From NCBI RefSeq assembly GCF_006094435.1, contig NZ_CP034783.1, positions 4,739,001-4,803,000 on the forward strand: a DNA stretch of 64,000 nucleotides. The letters are read 5' to 3'. The position numbers and the translations under genes are program-made. Source of the stretch: Pseudomonas sp. MPC6. GTDB taxonomy: Bacteria; Pseudomonadota; Gammaproteobacteria; Pseudomonadales; Pseudomonadaceae. The notes under the pieces were generated by a model. The model was not told the DNA's origin. It searched no databases and saw nothing but the letters and a program-made list of their open reading frames with translations. This document shows, piece after piece, positions 46,944 through 55,494 of the stretch. Position 1 is the first letter of the stretch. Each line of letters opens with the position of its first letter.

Positions 46944-46983
46944 GGAAGTTCCTGTCTGGCCGGGGATGAGAAGGCGCGGCCGA

Positions 46984-47484
46984 TCATGGTTGCAACCCGT
47001 CCAGACGGTCGCGCAAATGCCGCAGGGTGCGGATCATATACTTTTCCACCATGTTCTTGGACAGCCCCAGGCGTTCGGCGATTTCGGCCTGGGTCAGGCC
47101 TTCGATCTTCTGCCAGACGAACACCTTGCGGCAGTTGACCGGCAGTTCGCTGAGCGCCCGCTCGATGGAATCAGCCAACTGGATCGCATGCATGAAATGC
47201 TCCGGGTCGCCGGACGACGACACACTGTGATCGATCGCCTCCGACTCCATGGCGCCCCGCCGATCCTCACGCCGGTAACCATCCACCGCGATATTGCGCG
47301 CGGTCTGGTGCAAGTACGCCCGGGGTTGCTCCACCGCGGCCGAATCGGACTCAAGCACCCGCACGAAGGTGTCGTGGGCCAGGTCCTCGGCCTGCTGACG
47401 ATTTCTCAGGCGACGGGTCCAGGTGCCAACCAACTCTTCGTAATGCTCGAAAAAGCCGTGTCTGCGGGGCAGCTTGGGGGTCAT
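46984..47484 (-). CDS. fecI: FecI-family ECF sigma factor
   Basis: 166-residue ECF sigma factor. Region 2 reads LRNRQQAEDLAHDTFVRVLESDSAAVEQPRAYLHQTARNIAVDGYRRE, and region 4 reads ALSELPVNCRKVFVWQKIEGLTQAEIAERLGLSKNMVEKYMIRTLRHLR. It directs transcription of fecA after the FecA-FecR signal. A Fur-box-like palindrome lies 28 bp upstream of the ATG. It is first in fecIRA, and the tpsA stop codon is 164 bp upstream on the same strand. Confidence 0.95.
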   Translation of the reverse strand: MTPKLPRRHGFFEHYEELVGTWTRRLRNRQQAEDLAHDTFVRVLESDSAAVEQPRAYLHQTARNIAVDGYRREDRRGAMESEAIDHSVSSSGDPEHFMHAIQLADSIERALSELPVNCRKVFVWQKIEGLTQAEIAERLGLSKNMVEKYMIRTLRHLRDRLDGLQP

Positions 47485-47511
47485 TGCGGCGTGCTGTGAA
47501 GACGGGGCGTG

Positions 47512-47530
47512 AATAGTAATGCTTCCTATT
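47512..47530 (-). promoter_or_regulatory. Fur-box-like palindrome upstream of fecI
   Basis: AATAGTAATGCTTCCTATT is a 19-bp imperfect palindrome (AATAG..CTATT arms) 28 bp before the fecI start. It resembles the Fur consensus in size and AT content and lies where iron repression of fecIR would act. The match is partial. Confidence 0.45.
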
Positions 47531-47648
47531 AACTGGAAGCAATGGATTCCAGACAGGTGCTGGTAAGGCCAATTCCGGTTATCCGCAAAAAATGACGGGC
47601 AGCGAGTTGTGGCTCGTCTGCCCGCCCAAGGGGTTACACGGTGCTGAC

Positions 47649-50600
47649 TTATCCCTTGTTCTCGTCAATCCCCGATTGCAACGTTTGCCTGTCGAAACGA
47701 CCACCAAGGTTCCCGGGGCCGAATTTGATACCAAGCTCATCGACAATCGAGATCTCGGGTTTGCTGCCCTCGGTCCCCGGTTTTTGCGGCAGGTCGAATC
47801 CGCCCTTGACGCTGTAATCCAGGTTGCTCAAGGTCGTTGTACCAACCCCCGAGTCACCCAAACCGACACGGCCTTCGGCTGATGCAATCCGTGCTCCCGT
47901 CAGTTGCGTCGTGCCGCCGACGTTGAGATTCACTCCCTGTGTACCGCTGATGCCGGAAGCCTGGCCCACGCTGTCCTTGTACGCATAGGCGCCATCGAAC
48001 TTGAGGGTAGGCTTGTAATCGAGCGCTTTGAATCCGCTGTTTTGCGCCAGTTTGTCCTGCTCGACCGGCGTTGCTTTTTTGCCGGTCAGCCCCAGGTCAA
48101 GATCAGCCTTGGTCGTGGTCTGGTGGTCCTGACGGCTTTCGACGCTCAGATTGCCGGCGACCGTGCCACCGACCTTCCCGGCATCGATCCGCGCCCCCGC
48201 CAATTGCACATCGCCTGCGCTGTTGAGCTCGACACTGTCCGCGGTGATCCGGCTGTTCTGCTCAGTCGTGCGGTTGAGCTGATCCACCCCGAGCTTGGCG
48301 CCGGCGTTCAACCCATAGTCAGTGGTCGCGACGCCTTCGGTGGCAGTGGCGGTGGGGGTGCTGCTGCCAAGGTTGCCCCCGGCCTTGAGTTCAAGACTCC
48401 TGTTGTTGCGGTTCTGCGTGGATTGGGCGGATTGCGCCTGGATCCCGCCCCCCCGTGCATCGAGACGCACATGCGGGGCGTCCGCCCGGGTGCCTTGCAG
48501 GTAGATCGAATCGCCGCCGAGACCGATCCTGTCCTGGCTCTTGAGCTGGACGCCCGTCAAGGTCTGCGCCGACTCATCAACCCGACCGGCATTGAAGTTG
48601 ATGCCGAGGGTGCCGGTCTTGGCGACGCTGTTTTCGGTGCTGGTTTTGCTGCCGCCCAGATCCAGGCCGCCGCCCAGATTGCTGCCCTTGACCAGGTGGG
48701 TGTCGCTGGCCGCTTGCAGACCGAGTTTGCCGCCGGCCTTGAGGTCTATCGCACCCGGTGTGTCGATCCGGGTCCCTTGCAGCAGCAGATCGCCACCGCT
48801 GCTCAGTTCTACCGGGCCTTGACCCTGGATATCGGCGACACGGGCCTGGCTGTCCCGGACCTGACTGCCTTTATGATCGAGCTGCACACCGGCACCGACA
48901 GTCGCATTGGTGGCGTTGGTGCCCGGCAGAGTGCCGACGTTCAGCGAGGCCTTGCCGCGCAGGCTGGATGTGTCACTGTCCTGACGGTCGTTGGCCTGAT
49001 TCAGCGCCAGTTCGCCCCCGGTCTTGATCGTCACGCCGCCCTCCCCGCCATCGAACCGGCTGCCCTCGAACTGCCCGTCGCGCCCCAGGTTAATGTTCAC
49101 CCCCTGGCTTCCGGCGTAACTGCCGACCACCGCGGTGGACGTGTTCTTCTGTGTCTGACGGCTGCCACCCTCACCGCTGCCCGCAACGTTCACATCCTGG
49201 CCGGTCTTGGTGTAGACCCGCACGTCAACCTTGGCGTCCAGCGCCCGATCGATGCTGCCTTCGGTGATGCTGGCGGCGTTGGCGATCAACCGGTCGGCGC
49301 TGATATTGACCTTGCCGGCGCTGGCTTCGTACCGGGTGCCCTGGTCTTGCAACGTGCCGGCGACCTTGACGTCTACCGTGCCGCCCTTGAACTGGCTGAC
49401 CACATCGCTGCCGCTGCGCACCTGGCGGTCGGCATTTTGATGACCGATGGCGGCGCTGACCCCGACATCAGGCTGACCGAGCTTGCCCAATGCGCCCACG
49501 TCCGGGATTTTTGCATCGATGGCGCTTTTGGCGGCGTCGGCGATGGGACGGGCGATGTCCTTGTACGCGAGATCGATGCCGACGCCTGCCTGCCAGTTGC
49601 TTTCCTTGTGTGTACTGCTGTCCGTGTCCTGCGCCACCCGGTTGTCGATTTCACCGGCGTCGACCGCCAGGCCTTTGCCGGCACTGACTTGCGCCCCTTC
49701 AGTGATCAGTTTGTCGGCAGTGATGTTCAGGTTGCCGTTGCTCTGGACCTTGCTGGTTTGGGCAGTGGTGGTGTCGCGGGTGTCCCGGACCGTCGAATTC
49801 GCGAAGTCCAGGCCACTGCCTATCCGATCAAGGCCGCCGGTGTAGTTGAAACCGCCGCTGGTGTTGCGCCGGTCCGTCGAGGTGTGTTGACTGTCCTGTT
49901 CGGCCAGCAGTGCCACGGTTTTGCCCGTCAGCGACGTATCGCCCGCGGTGGCCGTGACCTCGGCACCCTTGAGCGTCAGGTCGCCACCTGCCGTCAATTG
50001 CACGTCAGACCCGGCGAGGCTGGAGCCTTGCTGGCGCACTGCGTTGTCGGTCAGGGTTTGCGTCTTGTCTTCATAACGCACACCTGCGCTGTACTGGCCG
50101 GCCGCCGGCGTATTCTCCCTGGCGTAGGCATCCAGGCCGCGGCTGGCCGTGGTATTGCTGCTGTCGACGGAGTCCTGCGCCGAATGCACATTCAGATCGC
50201 CCGCCGCATCTGCCTTGAGCGCACCACCCGCCTTGACCGTGGAGCCCGCCACTTCGATGTCCCTGGCGCTCTTGAGGGTGAGGTTGGTGTCCGACGCCAA
50301 CTCGCTGCGCACCGTGGTGTTGTCCCGGGTGTTTTCGCGAGTTTCATTGTTGCTGATGCCGAAGAATTTGCTGTCCTTGTTGTGGCTGTTGAGATGGGAA
50401 GTGTCCTGCACCCCATCGATGATCAGCGAACCCTTGTCGCTGATGACGCTGGCCTCTGTGCCGCCGCGCACCTGGCTACCGCTGACGCGAACGTCGTCGG
50501 CCTTGACGATCAATTTGCCGGCGGCATTGATCGCGCTGCCCTCGTGCCGGGTGTTGCCCTGATCCGTATCGCCGGTCTTGCCAAAGAACCCGCCGCCGAC

Positions 50601-52160
50601 CAGATCGCCGGAATAATTCTTTTTACGTATGAGTCCGATGCTGGGGACACCGGTGACTTCCACCTGTTTGGCGGCGATGTGGATATCCTGCTCGGCGGTC
50701 ACTTGTGCGCCTTCAGTGCGCAGCAACCCGGCTGTGGTCAATGCGACGGTGTCGCCCTTCAACTGGGTGGTGACGTTACGTTGCTCTTCAGTGCGGTTAT
50801 CCCAGCTTTCTTTCCACAGGTGTTTGCGGCGTTTGCCCTGCTCGGATTTCGTTGGGGTTTCGATGGCTGCGGTGAGGTGCAGATCGCCGCCGCTCTGCAC
50901 CCGCAGGTCTTTCGCCGCCTCGACCCGGGCGCCTTTGAGTTCGGTGTCGCCGCCCGAGGACAGATCAACGTCACGGCGGGCAATAATCTGGCTGCCGTGC
51001 TGCTGCGAATCGCTCTCGCTCTGGGCCTGCTCGTAGGTTTCCCAGGTAATGCCCAGGGTCTTTTTTCTCCAGTCGTCGCGTTTTTCCTGGAGCTTGCGGC
51101 TTTCGACGGTGGTCAACCTCAGGTTGCGGCCGGCGCCGACCTTGACGTCACGGCCACTGACATCGGCCGCCGCCAGAATCAGGTCCTTGCCGCTGTGCAA
51201 GCTGACATCGCCCTGGCTGCTGTGCACGCCAGCGCGCACCACCTCGAGGCTGTCCGGCACGGCATCGCCGCTGATGACGAGATCGCCGGCCGAACGAATC
51301 CGCACGCCGTCCCGACCGGCCACCTGCACCGGGCCGATTCGCACGCCCGCGCCTTCTGCGGTGCTGATAATGTTGATGCGCCCGGCCTGCATGGCGCCGA
51401 ACAGGCGGGCGTCAATGCGGCCGTCGCCGCTGTCGCCGCTCGGGTCGACGTACCGCACCTGCCCGCTGGCGAAGTCCACGGAGTTGCGCCCGACCGTGAG
51501 GTTCAAGTCATCGCGGGCGCCAATTTTGCCCTCGCTGTCGATACGCGGAGCAATCAGGTTGATCGAGCCTTCACTGTTCTGAAGACCCGCGCCCCGGATG
51601 CTCAGCTCCCCCGTGGCCTCACGGGTGCTCAGGGCGAGCAGCTTGCCCTCGTTCAGCTCGGGGCGCCCGACCAGGAGATGGGCGTTCGGGGTGTTGATGA
51701 AACCGGCGCCATTGAGCGATATGCCATTGGGGTTGGCCAGCACATAGTCGGCGCCACGGCCGAAGATTTCCTGGACACCATTGATGGCCGAGGCGTTGCG
51801 GCTGATCACTTCGTTGAGGATCACGCTCGCCGCCTGTCCCTGGAACTGCGGGTTGGCGGCCAGTTGCCCGGCGAGTTGCGACTGCCCGGCTTCCAGGGCG
51901 TTGTTCAGGACCAGGCCCTGGCGGTCGACGTTGTAGTCGAGGAACTGGTTATGGGACAGGCCGGAGCCGTTGGGCGCAACGATATTGACGATGGGCACGC
52001 CGTCCCGGGTTTGCAATTGCGCGGTGCCCCCGGGCCCGGGAGCGACCACGACGCCCGTCGCCAGGGCATTTGGCACAGGTGCAAGGAGAAACAGGCTGGC
52101 AATCGCCCAGCGCAATTTGCCACCGGGGGCGAGATGGAACACCAAGGGTTTTGCTGACAT
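47649..52160 (-). CDS. two-partner secretion exoprotein, haemagglutinin type (TpsA)
   Basis: 1503-residue secreted beta-helix protein. After a signal peptide (LFLLAPVPNALATG) comes the TPS secretion domain with the NPNGI motif (YVLANPNGISLNGAGFINTPNAHLLVG, about 135-165). Hundreds of residues of haemagglutinin repeats follow (ARDLNLTVG, GKDLILAAADVSGRDVKVGAG and similar). No VENN motif or recognisable toxin domain is present; it ends ..LGGRFDRQTLQSGIDENKG. It is exported by the TpsB encoded 90 bp upstream. TGAGGTTCTT precedes the ATG at 52160. It probably works as an adhesin. Confidence 0.88.
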   Translation of the reverse strand: MSAKPLVFHLAPGGKLRWAIASLFLLAPVPNALATGVVVAPGPGGTAQLQTRDGVPIVNIVAPNGSGLSHNQFLDYNVDRQGLVLNNALEAGQSQLAGQLAANPQFQGQAASVILNEVISRNASAINGVQEIFGRGADYVLANPNGISLNGAGFINTPNAHLLVGRPELNEGKLLALSTREATGELSIRGAGLQNSEGSINLIAPRIDSEGKIGARDDLNLTVGRNSVDFASGQVRYVDPSGDSGDGRIDARLFGAMQAGRINIISTAEGAGVRIGPVQVAGRDGVRIRSAGDLVISGDAVPDSLEVVRAGVHSSQGDVSLHSGKDLILAAADVSGRDVKVGAGRNLRLTTVESRKLQEKRDDWRKKTLGITWETYEQAQSESDSQQHGSQIIARRDVDLSSGGDTELKGARVEAAKDLRVQSGGDLHLTAAIETPTKSEQGKRRKHLWKESWDNRTEEQRNVTTQLKGDTVALTTAGLLRTEGAQVTAEQDIHIAAKQVEVTGVPSIGLIRKKNYSGDLVGGGFFGKTGDTDQGNTRHEGSAINAAGKLIVKADDVRVSGSQVRGGTEASVISDKGSLIIDGVQDTSHLNSHNKDSKFFGISNNETRENTRDNTTVRSELASDTNLTLKSARDIEVAGSTVKAGGALKADAAGDLNVHSAQDSVDSSNTTASRGLDAYARENTPAAGQYSAGVRYEDKTQTLTDNAVRQQGSSLAGSDVQLTAGGDLTLKGAEVTATAGDTSLTGKTVALLAEQDSQHTSTDRRNTSGGFNYTGGLDRIGSGLDFANSTVRDTRDTTTAQTSKVQSNGNLNITADKLITEGAQVSAGKGLAVDAGEIDNRVAQDTDSSTHKESNWQAGVGIDLAYKDIARPIADAAKSAIDAKIPDVGALGKLGQPDVGVSAAIGHQNADRQVRSGSDVVSQFKGGTVDVKVAGTLQDQGTRYEASAGKVNISADRLIANAASITEGSIDRALDAKVDVRVYTKTGQDVNVAGSGEGGSRQTQKNTSTAVVGSYAGSQGVNINLGRDGQFEGSRFDGGEGGVTIKTGGELALNQANDRQDSDTSSLRGKASLNVGTLPGTNATNATVGAGVQLDHKGSQVRDSQARVADIQGQGPVELSSGGDLLLQGTRIDTPGAIDLKAGGKLGLQAASDTHLVKGSNLGGGLDLGGSKTSTENSVAKTGTLGINFNAGRVDESAQTLTGVQLKSQDRIGLGGDSIYLQGTRADAPHVRLDARGGGIQAQSAQSTQNRNNRSLELKAGGNLGSSTPTATATEGVATTDYGLNAGAKLGVDQLNRTTEQNSRITADSVELNSAGDVQLAGARIDAGKVGGTVAGNLSVESRQDHQTTTKADLDLGLTGKKATPVEQDKLAQNSGFKALDYKPTLKFDGAYAYKDSVGQASGISGTQGVNLNVGGTTQLTGARIASAEGRVGLGDSGVGTTTLSNLDYSVKGGFDLPQKPGTEGSKPEISIVDELGIKFGPGNLGGRFDRQTLQSGIDENKG

Positions 52161-52250
52161 AAGAACCTCAAAATTCAAGTGCGATATCACGGCGCGCGGG
52201 AAGGACTGCCGTGGCTGGCGCGCACAGCACCCTCGGCAGTTTTGTTGGGT

Positions 52251-53975
52251 TCATAGTTGCAATCCCACGCGCATCAGCCAGGTCGGTGGCTCGTGCTTGA
52301 ACTGGCTGGGCAGGCTGAAGCTGCGTTGGTAATCGAGGTCGACTTGCAGGCTTTTCCAGCTGAGGTTGACCCCGACGCTGCCCCCGCTCAGGCGTTGACT
52401 CGGGGCACCGCGATCGGCCTGGACCACACCGCTGTCCAGCCCCAGGCGCGGGGTGATCTGCACCGGCAAGTCGCTGCGCAACGGCAGGCGAAGGGTGTTG
52501 CGCCAGACCGCCCCGCTGGCGCCGGACGCGCCGTTGATACGAAATCCGCGCACCGCCGAATCGTCGGTGACCAGCAGTTGCTCGATGGCCGGCAATGGGT
52601 CAGGGCTGTATTGCACATTGAGTTGGCTTTGCCATTGCCAGGCCTGCTGGCCCAACCGGCCGTTGCGCCACTGACCGAGGCCGGCGCGGTACTTGCGAAA
52701 CTGCGCCTTGGGCTCGCGGTAGAGCCGGCGCTCGGCATCATCGTCCGCGCCAAACCACCGCAGGCCCTGGGCGTAATTGACGTCCAGGTTCCACACCGCA
52801 CTGTCGAGCCAGAACAGATTCAGCCCGGCTTCGGCCACGGTCAGGGTCGGGCTCTGAATTCTCAGATGCGAGCCCCCCAGGTGGCTGTCGACCTCTTTGT
52901 GGGCCAGTTGCAGATTGGCGCTGAGTTGATGGCCCTGGCCGCGCCATAACACCCGATCGGCGCGCAGGCTGAGCTGATCGGTCGTGCCGATACTTTGTAA
53001 CGCCAGGTAGCCCAGCTTGAATGGCGCCCGATATTCCCCGTGGCTGGCAAAGACACTCCAGGTCCAGTAGCCGTAAGGAATGCTGTAATACAGGCTGGCG
53101 CTGCGGCTGTAGCGATCGCCCTGGTTGAGGGTGTCGCTGACGCTGACATTGAACACATCATTGATTTGCAGCGGCGAATCGAGTCCTAGATTGAGCGTAT
53201 GACGATTGCGCCCGGTGATGGCGCTGCCGAGATTGTCCAGCCCCAGGTTCAACGCCCAGCGCGATTGATCGCGGGTGCGCGAGCGCAAGATGATCCGCGA
53301 GGCGCCAGGCTCGCTGCCGGGTGCGATGTCGGCGCTCAGGTCCACGGAGCGCAGGCGGTTCAATTGATCCAGACCTTGCTCCAGGTCCCGCAGGTTCAGC
53401 GCCTTGCCGAGCATCCCGGGAAATGCTCCGCCGAGGGCAACGGGCAGGCTCGGGTCGGCCAGTTCGATGGACTCGACGTAGCCTTCATCCACCAGGATAT
53501 CCAGCGACTGCCCGGCCTCTGGTGTCGTACCGAGGTAGGGCCGACTGGCGATGTAACCCGCCTGCACATAGAGCTCGGTGATGGTCGCCAGCGCTTGGTT
53601 GATCTGGTTTACGCCCATGCACGGCGACAATGTCGGGTTGAGGCGCAGGTCGAGTGTCTTGCGGCTGATCAGCGTGACGCCACCGACGCGCACCTCGCTG
53701 ACGGCCCAGCAGCGCTCATCGACAGCCAGTGTGTCGGCTGCCGCTGGCGCGGTCGCCGCGCCACTGAAACTGCCGCGTTCAAGTTGTCGGCGGCGTTGTT
53801 CCAGTTGCATCTGCTGCAGGTCGCGTTGTTGCTGTTGTTGCTGGCGTAACACTTCTTGCCCTGGGGCGGAAGACTCGGCGGCATAGAGCGGTGAAATACT
53901 CAAACCCAGCAATAAAGCCGGCAACGGTGAGCAAATTAGGGGACGACGAGATACAACACGAACAGTATTCGGCAC
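52251..53975 (-). CDS. two-partner secretion transporter, ShlB/FhaC family (TpsB)
   Basis: 574-residue Omp85-superfamily outer-membrane exporter. The signal peptide ends near LYAAESS. A Gln-rich helix follows (QQQQQQRDLQQMQLEQRRRQLERG), then POTRA domains (about 95-260) with WAVSEVRVGGVTLI. The 16-strand barrel carries the conserved loop motif as DSAVRGFRINGASG. It exports the TpsA encoded downstream. The start is GTG at 53975 with AGGAAGCCAG just upstream. A 397-bp leader with repeated GTAGGAA motifs precedes it. Confidence 0.9.
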   Translation of the reverse strand: MPNTVRVVSRRPLICSPLPALLLGLSISPLYAAESSAPGQEVLRQQQQQQRDLQQMQLEQRRRQLERGSFSGAATAPAAADTLAVDERCWAVSEVRVGGVTLISRKTLDLRLNPTLSPCMGVNQINQALATITELYVQAGYIASRPYLGTTPEAGQSLDILVDEGYVESIELADPSLPVALGGAFPGMLGKALNLRDLEQGLDQLNRLRSVDLSADIAPGSEPGASRIILRSRTRDQSRWALNLGLDNLGSAITGRNRHTLNLGLDSPLQINDVFNVSVSDTLNQGDRYSRSASLYYSIPYGYWTWSVFASHGEYRAPFKLGYLALQSIGTTDQLSLRADRVLWRGQGHQLSANLQLAHKEVDSHLGGSHLRIQSPTLTVAEAGLNLFWLDSAVWNLDVNYAQGLRWFGADDDAERRLYREPKAQFRKYRAGLGQWRNGRLGQQAWQWQSQLNVQYSPDPLPAIEQLLVTDDSAVRGFRINGASGASGAVWRNTLRLPLRSDLPVQITPRLGLDSGVVQADRGAPSQRLSGGSVGVNLSWKSLQVDLDYQRSFSLPSQFKHEPPTWLMRVGLQL

Positions 53976-54372
53976 CTGGCTTCCTGGCGGTTTTGAAAGG
54001 GCGCGATGCCGTTTCGTCTATGCCACCGATCATTGGAAAGTTGCCGACTTCTTGCAATAGGGTGATGACAACTACTTCAACGCCTTGATCCTGTTAGTGC
54101 AACTAGCGGCTTACTTTTACTTGATCTTTCTTACTTCCAACTACTTGCTTCCTACCTCTTTATTCAACTGACCAGGTTTCGTTTCCTACTTGCTGCTGAG
54201 TTTTTTCTGACTTTTCCTACAAGGCCGCGTGGCCCTTCCGACACTCCTTGCTTTTTCCGCAGTTCGGCTTCCTACATCCAACCTGACGACTGGCAGCAAA
54301 AAAGATTTGCAACGAAATATTACATGCATCATATTACGATCGTAATAACAAATTTACGACAGGCCCTCCACC
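53976..54372. other. 397-bp divergent regulatory region with GTAGGAA repeats
   Basis: Intergenic DNA between divergent tpsB and emrA. From about 54080 to 54280 the plus strand is pyrimidine-rich and holds four TTCCTAC copies (54149, 54183, 54214, 54269), so a tpsB leader RNA would carry four GUAGGAA. The palindrome at 54332 lies near the emrA side. No gene was found. Confidence 0.7.
54332..54347. promoter_or_regulatory. perfect 16-bp palindrome, operator candidate for emrA
   Basis: TATTACGATCGTAATA is a perfect inverted repeat 26 bp upstream of the emrA start. A related half site TATTAC occurs at about 54319 and TTTACG at about 54353. A dimeric regulator encoded outside the window, perhaps TetR or MarR type, would be the likely binder. 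Confidence 0.6.
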
Positions 54373-55494
54373 ATGACCAGCATGCCCAGCCTTGACTCCG
54401 ACCTTGCGCTCCCCGTGAAATCCCCCAGGCCTGCCCTGCTCAAGCGTCTGTTACTGTTGAGTGCCGCCATTGCCGGCCTGGTAATCGCCGGGCTGTACGC
54501 GACTCACTGGTGGGCCGCCGGCCGTTTCATCGAAGAAACCGACGATGCCTACATTGGCGGCGACGTGACGGTGATCGGGCCAAAGGTCGCGGGTTATATC
54601 GAAGAAGTGCTGGTCACCGACAACCAGCAGGTCAAGGCCGGCGACGTATTGATACGGCTCGATTCCCGTGACTACCGCGCCCACCTGGCCAAGGCCGAAG
54701 GTGCGGTGGCTGCCGAGCAAGCGTTACTCGCCAACCTCGACGCCACCGAACAACTGCAACACGCGGTGATCGGCCAGGCCCGTGCCGGAATCGATGCCGC
54801 CGGCGCCGAAACCGCGCGGTCACGGGACGACAATGCGCGCTACAAACGCCTGGTGAGCAGCAATGCCGTCTCGGTGGAAAGTGCCCAGCGCGCCGACGCC
54901 ACCTTCAAGACGGCCCAGGCATTGAGCGCCCGGGCCCAGGCCGAACTGCTGGCCGCACAACGCCAGCTGGCCGTGATAGACACCCAAAAACAACAAGCCC
55001 GCGCCGCGTTGATGCAGGCCCGGGCCGAGCGTGACCTGGCGCAACTGAATGTCGGCTACACCGAGCTGCGGGCGCCGATCGATGGCGTGATCGGCAATCG
55101 TCGCGCGCGCGCCGGCGCTTATGCCCAGGCCGGTTCACAACAACTGTCGGTCGTGCCGGCCCGCGGGCTGTGGGTCGACGCCAACTTCAAGGAAGATCAA
55201 CTGGCACGCATGACGCCAGGTCAGCGGGTGATCATTCATGCCGATGTGCTCTCGGGACAGGAATTCCACGGCCACCTGGACAGCCTCGCCCCGGCCAGCG
55301 GCTCGCAATTCAGCGTGCTGCCACCGGAAAACGCCACCGGCAACTTCACCAAGATCGTGCAGCGGGTGCCGGTGCGGATCCTGCTCGACCCGGCCGACGG
55401 CGTGCTTGGCCATCTTCGTCCGGGCCTGTCGGTGACCGCTGAAGTGGACACCCGCCAAGGGCCTGAAACCCCGGCCGTGGCCAGCGCACCATGA
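54373..55494 (+). CDS. EmrA-like membrane fusion protein (HlyD family), second pump
   Basis: 373-residue adaptor. The N-terminal membrane helix is about 25-46 (LLLLSAAIAGLVIAGLYATHWW). The lipoyl half-motif TDDAYIGGDVTVIGPKVAGYI, a helical hairpin (about 98-205), and APIDGVIGNRRARAGAYAQ follow. It overlaps the MFS gene by four bases (ATGA). It pairs with that permease as an EmrAB-type pump, but no outer-membrane factor is encoded here. A palindromic operator candidate lies upstream. Confidence 0.88.
   Translation: MTSMPSLDSDLALPVKSPRPALLKRLLLLSAAIAGLVIAGLYATHWWAAGRFIEETDDAYIGGDVTVIGPKVAGYIEEVLVTDNQQVKAGDVLIRLDSRDYRAHLAKAEGAVAAEQALLANLDATEQLQHAVIGQARAGIDAAGAETARSRDDNARYKRLVSSNAVSVESAQRADATFKTAQALSARAQAELLAAQRQLAVIDTQKQQARAALMQARAERDLAQLNVGYTELRAPIDGVIGNRRARAGAYAQAGSQQLSVVPARGLWVDANFKEDQLARMTPGQRVIIHADVLSGQEFHGHLDSLAPASGSQFSVLPPENATGNFTKIVQRVPVRILLDPADGVLGHLRPGLSVTAEVDTRQGPETPAVASAP

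Noticed and set aside
47649..47900. CDI toxin and immunity gene at the tpsA end
   Set aside because: No VENN motif and no small gene follows; the next gene is fecI.
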